A stretch of 48,235 nt of DNA from Sphingopyxis sp. (lineage in GTDB: Bacteria > Pseudomonadota > Alphaproteobacteria > Sphingomonadales > Sphingomonadaceae), in assembly GCF_016793825.1 (NCBI RefSeq), contig NZ_JAEULM010000024.1:1-48235 (forward strand), given 5' to 3'. Made by a program: the position numbers and the translations under genes. This document shows, piece after piece, positions 31,416 through 40,760 of the stretch (the first letter of the stretch is position 1; each line of letters opens with the position of its first letter). The notes beneath the pieces are model-generated. The model did no database searches and was not told where the DNA came from. It saw only the letters and a program-made list of their open reading frames with translations.

Positions 31416-33452
31416 ATGGTGCGCATCTTTACATCGACGTTACTGGCGATCTTTTTCCTGCACGTCCCGATTCACGCGGAGCCCGGCGCGGTACAGGTGG
31501 CCCCGGTGCCCGACTGGGTGGTTCCCTCCGAACTGATGCCGGTTCCCGACAATGCGACGGGACTGGTATTTGTTCGGCGGCAGGACGTGCTGGCTCATCT
31601 CGACGACAAGGGGCAGGCGCAGTATCTTGGCTACCGCATCAAGATACTTCATCCGAACGCGCTGCAAATCGGAAACATATCGATTGTGTGGAATCCTGCG
31701 TCCGGGCCACCGATTGTGCATTTCATTCGGATCTATCGCGACGGGGACGTGATCGACGTTCTGGGAAAGTCGTCGTTCGAAATATTGCGCCGTGAAGATC
31801 AACTCGAAGCCGCAAAGCTTGACGGAGTTCTGACGGCGGTGCTTCGCGTTCCCGATCTTCGGGTCGGTGATGAACTGGAGGTGGGTCAGACGGTTCGCGT
31901 GAGCGACCCTAAATTGGGCACAAATGACGCCGGACTTCTCTACCTGGCACCGAATCCTGCGCCGGGTCGATATCGCCTTGGTCTCAGCTGGGGAAAGGCT
32001 CCGAAACCCAATCTCAGGATGACCCCCGATATGGCCGCCGTTGCCAGTGCTCATGATGGCGGCATCGACTTTCGTATCGACAATCCTGCGACGCTGAATC
32101 CGCTAAAGGATACGCCGGCACGTTATCAGTGGCAGCGCGTCGTTGAGTTTACGGACTTTCCCGACTGGGCTGCCGTCTCGCGCCATTTTGCGCCGCTTTA
32201 CGCCAAGGCAGCGCGGATCGAGGACGGATCGCCGCTCGACAAGGAGGCCAAACGTCTTGCCGCGGCCGATTCCGATCCGATGGCCCGGGCGAGTGCGGCG
32301 TTGAAGCTGGTCCAGCAGGATGTGCGTTATATCTATGTCGGGCTGGGCGATGGCAATCTGACCCCGGCGACTGCGGAGGAAACCTGGGCCCGCCGATATG
32401 GCGACTGCAAGGGAAAGACGGTGATGCTCCTCGCGCTCCTCGCCAGGCTGGGGATCGAGGCCGAGCCTGTGCTGGTCAACAACAGCGGTCTCGACGATGG
32501 CCTCGATGAGCGCCTTCCGAACCCTGGAATGTTTGATCACGTCCTCGTGCGGGCGCGGATTGGAGGCGTTTCCTATTGGCTCGACGGCACCCTTCCGCCG
32601 GTCGTCGCGCCGGACGTGAACCCGTTGATCCCGTACAGATGGGTCCTGCCGCTGCTCGAACGGGGCGGCGCATTGCAGAATATCGCTTGGCATCCGGCGA
32701 AGAGGCCCGACGAAATCACCCTGTACGAAATCGACGCCCGTGCCGGGTTTGACCAGCTCGCCAAGGTGAAAAGCACGACCATCATCCGCGGTATTACGGG
32801 CCTCCAGCAGCAGGTTCAATTTTCTGGACTGACGCCCGACCAGTTGCTCAATGGGATGCGACAGCAGCTCGTCGGCAACACCTGGCAAACGGTCGATGAC
32901 ATCCAATGGCATTATGACCAGAAAGCCGGGGCCAGTGTGCTGACGGTCGATGGGACATGGGAGGTCGACTGGGATGACGATGGGGCCGGCGCCAGATCGT
33001 TGGCCTTGCCCGGAGGCGGCTTCAGTCCCCCTGAAAAGCGGGTGCGGCCTGCCGATCAGAATCAGGACCTGCCATTTTACAACGCGCCGGAATTCAGCTG
33101 CAACGTGACGACCCTCCGGCTGCCATCCACGGCGCCTATGGCGAAATGGACGTTCAAGTCAGGGTACGACACGCATATTTTCGGCAAAAATTATTATCGC
33201 GCGTTCGACGTTCGGGATGGTTCGATCCGCATGATACGGGGTTTTCGTGTGGAGAAGACGGAAATCGACGCGGTTACCGCGCGCGCGGACAATGCGCGGA
33301 TCGCAGCCTTCGACAATAGCAAGGCATGGGTATTCTATGATCCCGATGGCGACAGTCCGCCGAGCGCGGCCCGGAAACCCGTACCGGCTACCTATGATAT
33401 CGACTGGACGGGCGATGATGCCCCCTGCCTGTCGCCCGCGACGGTGCGCTGA
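31416..33452 (+). CDS. DUF3857 and transglutaminase-domain exported protein
   Basis: 678 residues from the ATG at 31416, preceded by GGGGG; it starts a signal peptide (VRIFTSTLLAIFFLHVPIHAEPG). Residues 60-230 form the DUF3857 beta domain. Then a transglutaminase-like core has Cys331 (ARRYGDCKGKTVMLLALLARLG), His375 (MFDHVLVRA) and Asp390 (SYWLDGT), so the cysteine-protease-type triad is intact. The remaining 280 residues are beta-rich. The role is unknown; such proteins act in the periplasm on peptides or cell-wall material. It is divergent from the TonB receptor. Confidence 0.88.
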   Translation: MVRIFTSTLLAIFFLHVPIHAEPGAVQVAPVPDWVVPSELMPVPDNATGLVFVRRQDVLAHLDDKGQAQYLGYRIKILHPNALQIGNISIVWNPASGPPIVHFIRIYRDGDVIDVLGKSSFEILRREDQLEAAKLDGVLTAVLRVPDLRVGDELEVGQTVRVSDPKLGTNDAGLLYLAPNPAPGRYRLGLSWGKAPKPNLRMTPDMAAVASAHDGGIDFRIDNPATLNPLKDTPARYQWQRVVEFTDFPDWAAVSRHFAPLYAKAARIEDGSPLDKEAKRLAAADSDPMARASAALKLVQQDVRYIYVGLGDGNLTPATAEETWARRYGDCKGKTVMLLALLARLGIEAEPVLVNNSGLDDGLDERLPNPGMFDHVLVRARIGGVSYWLDGTLPPVVAPDVNPLIPYRWVLPLLERGGALQNIAWHPAKRPDEITLYEIDARAGFDQLAKVKSTTIIRGITGLQQQVQFSGLTPDQLLNGMRQQLVGNTWQTVDDIQWHYDQKAGASVLTVDGTWEVDWDDDGAGARSLALPGGGFSPPEKRVRPADQNQDLPFYNAPEFSCNVTTLRLPSTAPMAKWTFKSGYDTHIFGKNYYRAFDVRDGSIRMIRGFRVEKTEIDAVTARADNARIAAFDNSKAWVFYDPDGDSPPSAARKPVPATYDIDWTGDDAPCLSPATVR

Positions 33453-33470
33453 TCCGCAAGCGCCGGTGCG

Positions 33471-34310
33471 TCAGTCGCGCAGGAGTTCGTTGATCCCTGT
33501 CTTTGCGCGCGTCTGTGCGTCGACGCGCTTGACGATCACCGCGCAATAAAGCGACGGTCCCGGCGTCCCGTCGGGCAGCGGCTTGCCTGGCAGCGCGCCC
33601 GGCACGACGACCGAATAGGCCGGGACTTCGCCGACAAATACTTCGCCCGTCGCGCGATCGACGATCTTGGTCGATGCACCCAGATAGACGCCCATCGACA
33701 GCACCGCACCCTCGCGCACGATCACCCCTTCGGCCACTTCGGCGCGCGCGCCGATGAAGGCGCCGTCTTCGATGACGACCGGTCCAGCCTGCAGCGGCTC
33801 CAATACGCCGCCGATCCCGGCGCCGCCCGACAGATGGACATTCGCGCCGATCTGCGCGCAGCTTCCCACCGTCGCCCAGGCATCGACCATCGACCCTTCG
33901 CCGACATAGGCGCCGATATTGACGAAGCTTGGCATCAGCACCGCGCCCTTGCTGATGAAGGCGCCGCGCCGGACGATCGAACCGGGGACGGCTCGGAAGC
34001 CGGCATCGCGAAAGCGGTTTTCGCCCCAGCCGGCGAATTTCGACGGCACCTTGTCCCACCAGTGCGCTCCGCCGGGGCCACCTTCGATCGGCTCCATGTC
34101 GTTGAGCCGGAACGACAACAGCACGGCCTTCTTCAGCCATTGATTGACCTGCCAGACGCCCGAGCCATCGCGTTCCGCGACCCGATAGCGACCGTCGTCC
34201 AGCCCGGCGAGCGCCGTCTCGACCGCATCGCGCACCGTGCCGGTCGTTGCCAGGCCCAGCGTGTCGCGCGCCTCCCAGGCGGCTTCGATCGTCGATTTGA
34301 GGTCGGTCAT
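33471..34310 (-). CDS. dapD: 2,3,4,5-tetrahydropyridine-2,6-dicarboxylate N-succinyltransferase
   Basis: 279 residues from the ATG at 34310, which overlaps the HAD gene stop (ATGA). DapD is the succinyl-transfer step of lysine and diaminopimelate synthesis. The left-handed beta-helix (hexapeptide repeats such as [40 protein letters not shown]) is clear, as is [23 protein letters not shown] in the N-terminal domain. Its N-terminus also fits standard family starts. Confidence 0.97.
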   Translation of the reverse strand: MTDLKSTIEAAWEARDTLGLATTGTVRDAVETALAGLDDGRYRVAERDGSGVWQVNQWLKKAVLLSFRLNDMEPIEGGPGGAHWWDKVPSKFAGWGENRFRDAGFRAVPGSIVRRGAFISKGAVLMPSFVNIGAYVGEGSMVDAWATVGSCAQIGANVHLSGGAGIGGVLEPLQAGPVVIEDGAFIGARAEVAEGVIVREGAVLSMGVYLGASTKIVDRATGEVFVGEVPAYSVVVPGALPGKPLPDGTPGPSLYCAVIVKRVDAQTRAKTGINELLRD

Positions 34311-34984
34311 GAAATTCCCCCGGGTAAAGCTAGGTCGTCGAGCCAGTCGGTGATGTCGCTTACGTGGAAATCGACATGGTCTGGCAGGTGGTCGCGATGG
34401 CCACTTTCGCTGCCATTGTCCAGCCACACGGTCGTCATTCCCAACGCTTTCGCCGGGGTCAGGTTACGCGCCATATCCTCCACGAACAGGCTTCGCGCGG
34501 GATCGATGCCGAGATGGGCCACCATGGCGGTATAGGCTTGCGGGTCGGGTTTGGGCGTATAGCCGGTGATCCGGATGTCGCAGATCGCGTCGAACAGGTC
34601 GGCGATGCCCCGCGCCTCCAGCACGCGCGCCGCGTAATCGGCGTCCGCGTTGGTAAAGATCAGCTTGCGGCCGGGCAACCGGGCCAGCCCGGCGCGCAGC
34701 CGAGCGTCGATCGTCAGGCGGTCGAGCGCGATGTCGTGCACATCGACGAGAAAGGTTTCCGGATCGACCCCGTGATGACGCATCAGCCCCGCCATCGTGG
34801 TGCCATGATCGTGGAAATACCGCTTCTGCACGCGCCGTGCCTCGACAGCGTTGACGCCCAGCAATCGCATGATGAAGGCGCCCATGCGGTCGTCGATCAG
34901 ATCGAACAGCCTGGCCGACGGTGGATAAAGCGTGTTGTCGAGATCAAAGATCCAGTTGTCGATATGGTCGATGGGCGCAGTCAT
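34307..34984 (-). CDS. HAD-superfamily pyrimidine 5'-nucleotidase-type phosphatase
   Basis: 225 residues from the ATG at 34984, which gives the family start [17 protein letters not shown]. Catalytic Asp14 and Asp16 are in [18 protein letters not shown] is motif II, KPDPQAY motif III and [22 protein letters not shown] motif IV. The family (SDT1-like) dephosphorylates pyrimidine nucleotides and other small phosphates. It is the first gene of a pair with dapD. Confidence 0.93.
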   Translation of the reverse strand: MTAPIDHIDNWIFDLDNTLYPPSARLFDLIDDRMGAFIMRLLGVNAVEARRVQKRYFHDHGTTMAGLMRHHGVDPETFLVDVHDIALDRLTIDARLRAGLARLPGRKLIFTNADADYAARVLEARGIADLFDAICDIRITGYTPKPDPQAYTAMVAHLGIDPARSLFVEDMARNLTPAKALGMTTVWLDNGSESGHRDHLPDHVDFHVSDITDWLDDLALPGGIS

Positions 34985-35181
34985 GACGTCGCGTCGCATA
35001 AGACGGCAACCGCGTGGCGGCAAGACGCGCGATTTTACTTTCCGGCAACGACTATGGCTCTAGATTGGCGGACGTTATCTTGTTGTGATCGTGGCAAGGG
35101 TCGGGGTTGAGGTCAGCCTGTCCGGCCTGCAGGAAAGATGTCACGCGCGCCGGGGTTAAGAGACGGTCAGGGGAAACGGCT

Positions 35182-37584
35182 ATGGCCGAAAAGTTACGAC
35201 GCAGCGCGAACCGGCATCTCTCGGGGCGGACTTTGCCCTTCTTGCTCGGCATAGCGGCCTTGTCGCTCGCGGGTTGTGGCGGCGGCGGCGCCAGGCCTTC
35301 GCCGACACCCGCGCCGCCGCCGGCGCCAACGCCCGTCCCCACGCCCACACCCACGCCCACACCCACGCCGACTCCAACTCCAACGCCGCCATCGGGCATT
35401 TTCAACACGGCTGAAACGCGCCGATCGGACGGCGTCAATTTTCACGGCGCGATCACGGCCTATCAGGCGGGCGCGACCGGGCAGGGGGTTCTGGCGGGCG
35501 TCATCGACGACGGGATCGACGAGGATAGTCCCGAATTCGCGGGACGCATTTCCTCTCTCTCGGCCGATGTCGCGGGATCGCGCGGGATCAACGGTGAAGG
35601 ATCGCACGGGACGAACGTGGCGCAGGTGCTGCTGGGCGGGAAGAATGACGCCGGAACGTTCGGGATCGCTTTCAACGCCAACCTGCTCGTGCTGCGGGCC
35701 GATAGGCCAGGAAGCTGCGCCACCGAAGACCCGGACGACGATGAGAGCGGATGCCGCTTTGGTGAGAGCGCGATCGCGGCCGGCCTCGACCGCGCGGTCA
35801 CCGCGGGCGCGCGCGTCGTCAACATCTCGCTCGGCGGCGAGGATGCGCCGGGCGCAACGCTGCGTGCCGCCGTGGCACGAGCGACGGCGGCCGGGATCGT
35901 CGTCATCCTTTCGGCAGGCAATGAAGGCGACACGACGGCCGATGGCAATGATCCGAACAACCCGGATCCGTTCGCGCAAGGGATGCGCGATGCGGGTGGC
36001 GGACTGGTCATCATCGCGGGATCGGTGGACGAAAACGGGGTCATGTCCGGTTTCAGCAACCGCGCCGGAAATTATTCGGGATCCTTCCTGTCGGCACTCG
36101 GCGAAGGGGTTTGCTGCGCTTATGAAAATGGCGTGCTCAAGACCGACGGCAGCTTCGTCTTCGTCCTCAACGGGACCAGCTTTGCCGCGCCCCAGGTTGC
36201 GGGCGCGGTCGCGCTGCTCGCGCAGGCCTTTCCAAACCTCTCCGGCCAGCAGATCGTGCAGTTGCTCTACCAGTCCGCGCGCGATGCCGGCGCGGCGGGT
36301 GTCGATCCGGTCTATGGGCAGGGGATCCTGAACATCGCCCGGGCTTTCCAACCGGTGGGCGCGACAACGTTGGCGGGAACCGCGACTGCGGTTCGGCTCG
36401 ATACGTCGCTTGGGCTGCTTGGCGGTCCGATGGGCGATGCCGGCGCGCAGGGAGCGGGGACAACGCTTGGACTGGTCACGGATGGCTTTGGCCGCGCCTT
36501 CAACATCGATTTCGGTCAGTCGTTGCGCCCGCGCAGGCCCGATTTCAAATTGGCGGGCGCGATCGGCGGATTGATCCGCCAACAGAGCGCGACCTCGCGG
36601 GCGACCGCGATGTCGTTGCTCACCGCGCCGGGCCTCGCCGGCACCGACGCGCTCGCGGGACTCTCGTTTCACGATGCCGATCGGGCGCGGACGCTGGCAG
36701 CTTCGGTGATCACGCGCCTCGACGCGAACACACGCATCGGCTTCTCGGCCGGACGCGGGATCGGCGGGCTGCTCGCGGGCGAGCGTGGCGAAAGCGGTCA
36801 TGCCATGCTGATCGGCGACGGCGCGCAGGAGGGTATCGGTTTCGCCGCCAGCCCCGGCATCGGCACGCTATTCCGCTATAAAATATATCAGGATCAATAT
36901 GTTAACATACTCGCCGAAAGCGGCTGGGTGTCGGGATCGCGCTGGCAGGATGACCCTCTGCTCCGCTACCGTTCGGGCCACGACAGCCGTTACAACCGCC
37001 TCGGCGCCGCCTGGGACGGACGTTTTGGCCGAATTCGCGCTGCTGTCGGCGCAAGCTGGTTGCGCGAATCGGACAGCCTTCTGGGCGGACGGCTTGGTCC
37101 GGTCTTCGGTGCGGCGGGAGCGACGAGCCTGACCGGCGACGCGAACCTCAGTCTCGACGCCGGAAGCGGCTGGCGCCTCTCGGGCGCGTGGCGTCAGATG
37201 TGGACCCGGCCCGACCGCGCCGGCCTCGTCAGCGGCGGAGTGCTCCGGTCCAGCGCCTTTTCCTTCGACATTGCCAGGGCGGGTCTCTTCCGTCCCGACG
37301 ATCAGGCGGCGCTCCGCTTTGCGCAGCCGCTCCGCGTCGCGCACGGCGGCATCGATCTGACGCTCCCGATTGCCTATGACTATGCCACGGGCGCCGCCGA
37401 ATTCGGCCAGCGAACCTATAGCCTCGCGCCCACGGGACGCGAACTGGTGGTCGAGGCCAGCTATGCGCTGGCGCTTCTCGGCGGCGATCTTGTCGTCAAC
37501 ACATGGTGGCGCCAGGATCCCGGCCACATCGCCGCGATGCCCGATGACAAGGGCGCGGCGCTCCGCTTTACGATGGGCTTCTGA
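35182..37584 (+). CDS. S8 serine protease lipoprotein with C-terminal autotransporter-like barrel
   Basis: 800 residues from the ATG at 35182 (AGGGG upstream). A signal peptide ends in the lipobox LSLAGC, so Cys32 would be lipidated. A Pro-Thr repeat linker covers about 40-70. The subtilisin domain has catalytic Asp109 (GVIDDGID), His142 (GSHGTNVAQ), the oxyanion Asn247 (SAGNEG) and Ser333 (GTSFAAPQVAGA). The final 270 or so residues have alternating strands and end in Phe (ALRFTMGF), as in outer-membrane barrels. This lipoprotein-protease-barrel order recalls the Neisseria NalP autotransporter; cleavage and release are inferred. It is not phase-variable by slippage in an obvious way, since its repeat unit is 12 bases. 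Confidence 0.9.
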   Translation: MAEKLRRSANRHLSGRTLPFLLGIAALSLAGCGGGGARPSPTPAPPPAPTPVPTPTPTPTPTPTPTPTPPSGIFNTAETRRSDGVNFHGAITAYQAGATGQGVLAGVIDDGIDEDSPEFAGRISSLSADVAGSRGINGEGSHGTNVAQVLLGGKNDAGTFGIAFNANLLVLRADRPGSCATEDPDDDESGCRFGESAIAAGLDRAVTAGARVVNISLGGEDAPGATLRAAVARATAAGIVVILSAGNEGDTTADGNDPNNPDPFAQGMRDAGGGLVIIAGSVDENGVMSGFSNRAGNYSGSFLSALGEGVCCAYENGVLKTDGSFVFVLNGTSFAAPQVAGAVALLAQAFPNLSGQQIVQLLYQSARDAGAAGVDPVYGQGILNIARAFQPVGATTLAGTATAVRLDTSLGLLGGPMGDAGAQGAGTTLGLVTDGFGRAFNIDFGQSLRPRRPDFKLAGAIGGLIRQQSATSRATAMSLLTAPGLAGTDALAGLSFHDADRARTLAASVITRLDANTRIGFSAGRGIGGLLAGERGESGHAMLIGDGAQEGIGFAASPGIGTLFRYKIYQDQYVNILAESGWVSGSRWQDDPLLRYRSGHDSRYNRLGAAWDGRFGRIRAAVGASWLRESDSLLGGRLGPVFGAAGATSLTGDANLSLDAGSGWRLSGAWRQMWTRPDRAGLVSGGVLRSSAFSFDIARAGLFRPDDQAALRFAQPLRVAHGGIDLTLPIAYDYATGAAEFGQRTYSLAPTGRELVVEASYALALLGGDLVVNTWWRQDPGHIAAMPDDKGAALRFTMGF
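35338..35369 (+). repeat. 12-base tandem repeat in the protease Pro-Thr linker
   Basis: CCCACGCCCACA is repeated 2.7 times without interruption (35338-35369), followed by degenerate copies. The unit is a multiple of three, so copy-number change would alter linker length and keep the frame. Confidence 0.85.
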
Positions 37585-37600
37585 TCGGCTCTAACATCCC

Positions 37601-37623
37601 CAGGTCACAAATCAGGTCACAAA
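37601..37623 (+). repeat. 12-base-spaced direct repeat upstream of the amidohydrolase
   Basis: CAGGTCACAAA occurs at 37601-37611 and 37613-37623, one base apart, directly before the ribosome-binding site AGGGGA and the ATG at 37638. It may be an operator or a recent slippage duplication. Confidence 0.6.
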
Positions 37624-37637
37624 CAGGGGATCATCAG

Positions 37638-38939
37638 ATGAAATCGATCTACGCCCTCCCGCTCGCACTGGCCGGTGCCACGGTTGCCATGCCGCTGGCG
37701 GCACAGCCGGCCGCGCGCACGGTCATCCATGCCGGAAAGCTGCTCGCCGAACCCGGAAAGCCGGTTCGCGGCGCTTCGACGATCCTTGTCGAAGGCGACA
37801 GGATCGTTGCGATCGTCGATGGTTTTCAGGCGCCGGACGCCAGCGCGACGCTGATCGATCTCAAGGACAAATATGTCCTGCCAGGGCTCATCGACAGCCA
37901 TGTCCATCTGACAAGCGATGCCGGCGGCCTTGCCGGCCAGCTCGAGGAGGTGACGCTCAGCCCGGCGGCGCAAGCTTTCAATGCCGAAGTCAACGGCTTG
38001 AAGACGCTCCGTGCCGGCTTCACCACCGTGCGCAATCTGGGCGACGGTGATGGCGCAACGCTGGCCCTGCGCGACGCGATCGCTGCGGGCAAGGTGCGCG
38101 GCCCGCGGATCATCGACGCGGGCAATGCGATCTCCGGCAGCGCAGGCCATATGGATGGCTCGCTCGGCTATCGCGACGAACTGCGTCCGTTCTTTCAGGG
38201 CGCGGGCAATACCTGCAACGGCGCCGACGACTGCCGCCGCGCCGTGCGCCTTCAGGTCGGACGCGGCGCCGACGTGATCAAATTCGCCTCCACCGGCGGC
38301 GTGAACAGCCGCATCGGGGCCGGGCTCGGCAAGCAGATGTTCGATGACGAGGCGAAAGCGATCGTCGATACCGCGCATATGTTCGGCAAGAAGGTCGCGG
38401 TCCATGCCCATGGCGCCGACGGTATCCGCCTCGCGCTCGAGGCGGGGGCCGATTCGATCGAACATGGTACGATTCTCGACGAAGCGACGATCGCGGCCTG
38501 GGCGAAGTCGAAGGCCTATTATGTCCCGACGCTCTCGACCGTGAACGGGTACAAGGAACGCCTTGCGGCGAATGCCAACGCTTATGCACCCGATGTGCTT
38601 GCCAAGATTCAGTGGCGCATCGCGATCACCGGAAAAAGCCTTGAACAGCTTGTGCCGCGCGGCGTGCGCATCGCATTCGGAACCGATGCCGGCGTCTCGA
38701 AACACGGCCGGAACGGGGATGAATTCGAACTGATGGTGCAACATGGCATGACGCCGATCGAGTCGATCAGGGCGGCGACGATCAACGCCGCCGACCTGCT
38801 TGGCCTGTCGAACGAGATCGGGACGATCGCAGCGGGCAAGAGCGCGGACATCATCGCGGTGACGGGCGATCCGGTCGCCGATGTGCGCCTGCTCAAGAAG
38901 GTCGATTTCGTGATGGCGCGCGGAAGCGTGATCGATTGA
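37638..38939 (+). CDS. Exported amidohydrolase-family (metal-dependent) hydrolase
   Basis: 433 residues. A signal peptide (about 1-22, ending MPLAAQ) suggests export. The amidohydrolase barrel starts with LPGLIDSHVHLTSD (His88, His90 metal ligands), then VIKFASTGG with a possible carboxylated Lys, VHAHG and IEHG with further His ligands, and FGTDAG with the catalytic Asp. Relatives include imidazolonepropionase-like and Xaa-Pro dipeptidase-type enzymes; the substrate cannot be set from sequence. It converges with the glycosylase gene with a two-base gap. Confidence 0.9.
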   Translation: MKSIYALPLALAGATVAMPLAAQPAARTVIHAGKLLAEPGKPVRGASTILVEGDRIVAIVDGFQAPDASATLIDLKDKYVLPGLIDSHVHLTSDAGGLAGQLEEVTLSPAAQAFNAEVNGLKTLRAGFTTVRNLGDGDGATLALRDAIAAGKVRGPRIIDAGNAISGSAGHMDGSLGYRDELRPFFQGAGNTCNGADDCRRAVRLQVGRGADVIKFASTGGVNSRIGAGLGKQMFDDEAKAIVDTAHMFGKKVAVHAHGADGIRLALEAGADSIEHGTILDEATIAAWAKSKAYYVPTLSTVNGYKERLAANANAYAPDVLAKIQWRIAITGKSLEQLVPRGVRIAFGTDAGVSKHGRNGDEFELMVQHGMTPIESIRAATINAADLLGLSNEIGTIAAGKSADIIAVTGDPVADVRLLKKVDFVMARGSVID

Positions 38940-38941
38940 TT

Positions 38942-39436
38942 TCAGAGCGCGGCGCGGATCAACTGCCAGCGTTCCAGCTTCGCCGCGAAGCCGGTCGTGT
39001 TCGCAGCGCTGCTCGACGGCAAATCGATCATAGCGATGCCATTCGCGGCGGGAAGGCGTTTCCGCCCGATTGCCGAGGCCTTGCCGCCGTTGAACGCGAT
39101 CATGCGGAGGTCGGGCAAGGTAGCGACGAGCGCGCCGAGATCGTGCGCCTCGGCGTCGCGGATGTCCGAATCGCTGCTTGTCCGACGTTCGGCGGTGCGG
39201 ATCACGTCCCACAGGCCGATCTTCGCTTCGCGCAGCGCGGCCAGCCGCTCCTCATAGGGCAGCGCCGCAAGCGGCTGGTCCGTCACTTCTCCCAGCAGGC
39301 GCCAGAACAGGTTCGTCGGATGCGCATAATATTGCCGCGCGGCCAGCGACCGCGCGCCCGGCAGGCTGCCGAGGATGAGCAGGCGCGTATCGCGATGGAC
39401 GTGGGGCGCGAAGCTGCCGTGGCGAAGGGTGGGCAT
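38942..39436 (-). CDS. DNA-deoxyinosine (hypoxanthine/uracil) glycosylase-like protein
   Basis: 164 residues. Uracil-DNA-glycosylase superfamily fold: LLILGSLPGARSLAARQYYAHPTNLFWRLL holds the substrate-pocket loop, YEERLAALREAKIGLWDVI follows, then IAFNGGKAS and the final LPSSSAANT in place of the usual HPS-type loop. This pattern fits the hypoxanthine-DNA glycosylase branch, which removes deaminated adenine. The absence of a clear HPSP motif makes activity less certain. Confidence 0.85.
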   Translation of the reverse strand: MPTLRHGSFAPHVHRDTRLLILGSLPGARSLAARQYYAHPTNLFWRLLGEVTDQPLAALPYEERLAALREAKIGLWDVIRTAERRTSSDSDIRDAEAHDLGALVATLPDLRMIAFNGGKASAIGRKRLPAANGIAMIDLPSSSAANTTGFAAKLERWQLIRAAL

Positions 39437-39739
39437 CGTCTTGCGGTAGCGCGTTCCGGACCGCGCAACAATATTGCTGCCCCTTGACCCGCGAGGGAAT
39501 CGCCGCTAGGGGCGCGCTCGACCGAAAAGGGCGGTTTGCTGCCTCTTCCGGTTACAACAGCGCTTGAACATTGCTGGCGCGGATGGAGCCTCCGGAAGAT
39601 CAACGCGATCTGCCGGGGTCTTTTGCTGTTATCAGGTCGGTCCTTTTTCGCGATTTCGCGAACCGGGCGCCGGAGCTTCATCCACCGCGGCACAGTAACC
39701 GTTCGCTTTGATGGGCGGACATATAAAGGTGAAGCATTC
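39437..39739 (+). promoter_or_regulatory. str operon promoter and leader
   Basis: TTGACC (39484-39489) and TAGGGG (39507-39512) are 17 bases apart and make a good alphaproteobacterial ribosomal-gene promoter. The predicted leader of about 220 bases contains a TTCGCG-ATTT-CGCGAA hairpin (39647-39662) after a TTTTT stretch, and no recognisable ORF. The rest of the 303-base region shows nothing further. Confidence 0.55.
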
Positions 39740-40111
39740 ATGCCCACGATCAACCAGCTGGTCCGCAAGGGCCGGACTCCGCAGAAGGCGAAGTCCAAGG
39801 TCCCGGCGATGGACGCAAACCCGCAAAAGCGCGGCGTTTGCACCCGTGTCTACACGACGACCCCGAAAAAGCCGAACTCGGCGCTCCGCAAGGTTGCCAA
39901 GGTCCGCCTGACCAACCAGCGCGAAGTCATCACCTACATTCCCGGCGAAGGCCACAACCTCCAGGAACACAGCGTCGTGCTGATCCGTGGCGGCCGTGTC
40001 CGCGACCTTCCCGGTGTGCGTTACCACGTCCTGCGCGGCGTGCTCGATACGCAGGGTGTGAAGGACCGCAAGCAGAGCCGTTCGAAGTACGGCGCGAAGC
40101 GTCCGAAGTAA
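39740..40111 (+). CDS. rpsL: 30S ribosomal protein S12
   Basis: 123 residues from the ATG at 39740. S12 sits at the decoding centre. The loop [18 protein letters not shown] has Lys43 in the normal form. The second loop reads [13 protein letters not shown], with Arg88 (CGC, 40001-40003) where E. coli has Lys. Substitutions at this place, including Arg, give streptomycin resistance in other bacteria, so natural resistance is possible. The gene leads the str operon. Confidence 0.98.
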   Translation: MPTINQLVRKGRTPQKAKSKVPAMDANPQKRGVCTRVYTTTPKKPNSALRKVAKVRLTNQREVITYIPGEGHNLQEHSVVLIRGGRVRDLPGVRYHVLRGVLDTQGVKDRKQSRSKYGAKRPK

Positions 40112-40135
40112 GGACCGCTTTTTCGGCTATCTGAT

Positions 40136-40163
40136 CATCCCGAGCCGCCAACGCGCCGGGATG
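40136..40163 (+). other. rpsL-rpsG intercistronic hairpin
   Basis: CATCCCG (40136-40142) and CGGGATG (40157-40163) pair perfectly with a 14-base loop, 21 bases before rpsG. Confidence 0.5.
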
Positions 40164-40184
40164 CTGTTGTAAAAGGAATTACCT

Positions 40185-40655
40185 ATGGCTCGTCGTCGTC
40201 GTCCTGAACGTCGCGAAATCCTGCCCGATCCCCGTTTCGGGGATGTCGTGCTGTCGAAGTTCATGAACAGCGTCATGCTGGACGGGAAGAAGTCCGTCGC
40301 CGAAAGCATCGTTTACGGTGCGCTGGAGTCGGTCGAAGCCCGCGCCAAGAAGGAACCGCTCGGCGTGTTCCATGAAGCGCTGGCGAACATCCGCCCGAAC
40401 ATCGAAGTCCGCAGCCGCCGCGTTGGTGGTGCGACCTATCAGGTGCCCGTCGAGGTCCGCCCGGACCGCGCGCAGGCGCTTGCGATCCGCTGGCTGATCA
40501 CGGCCGCGCGCAACCGCAGCGAGACCACGATGGCCGCGCGTCTGTCGGGCGAACTGCTCGATGCGTCGAACAACCGTGGCAACGCGGTCAAGAAGCGCGA
40601 AGACACGCACCGCATGGCGGAAGCGAACCGCGCCTTCTCGCACTACCGCTGGTAA
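40185..40655 (+). CDS. rpsG: 30S ribosomal protein S7
   Basis: 156 residues, full length. S7 nucleates the 30S head and contacts tRNA in the E site. [20 protein letters not shown] at the N-terminus and [26 protein letters not shown] are family signatures; the C-terminus is [19 protein letters not shown] lies before the ATG. In E. coli S7 also represses this operon, and the 73-base spacer hairpin upstream could have such a role. Confidence 0.98.
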   Translation: MARRRRPERREILPDPRFGDVVLSKFMNSVMLDGKKSVAESIVYGALESVEARAKKEPLGVFHEALANIRPNIEVRSRRVGGATYQVPVEVRPDRAQALAIRWLITAARNRSETTMAARLSGELLDASNNRGNAVKKREDTHRMAEANRAFSHYRW

Positions 40656-40663
40656 TTTGCCGG

Positions 40664-40742
40664 ACGCTCCCCGTGTTACGGGGGCGTCTCGCAATCGCAA
40701 CAAAACTTCCTATATCGGGGGCGGCTCCAAAGGCCTCCCCCC
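40664..40742 (+). other. rpsG-fusA intercistronic hairpins
   Basis: Hairpin one pairs GACGC/GCGTC and CCCGT/ACGGG (40664-40688) with a two-base bulge and a GTT loop. Hairpin two pairs GGGGG/CCCCC and GGC/GCC (40717-40741). They fill most of the 105-base spacer, leaving the fusA ribosome-binding site AAGGA unpaired. Confidence 0.55.
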
Positions 40743-40760
40743 AAATCCAAGGAAAAGATC

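Noticed and set aside
35338-35369. Tandem repeat considered as a CRISPR-like array
   Set aside because: Units are 12 bases without spacers and are in frame inside a Pro-Thr linker.
35194-36801. 535-codon minus-strand frame opposite the S8 protease
   Set aside because: Low-complexity Arg-rich translation caused by the GC-rich repeat and third-position bias.
39437-39739. Searched the rpsL upstream gap and other large spacers for tRNA or rRNA
   Set aside because: No cloverleaf with T-loop GTTCRA and anticodon stem, and no rRNA-like sequence, was found.
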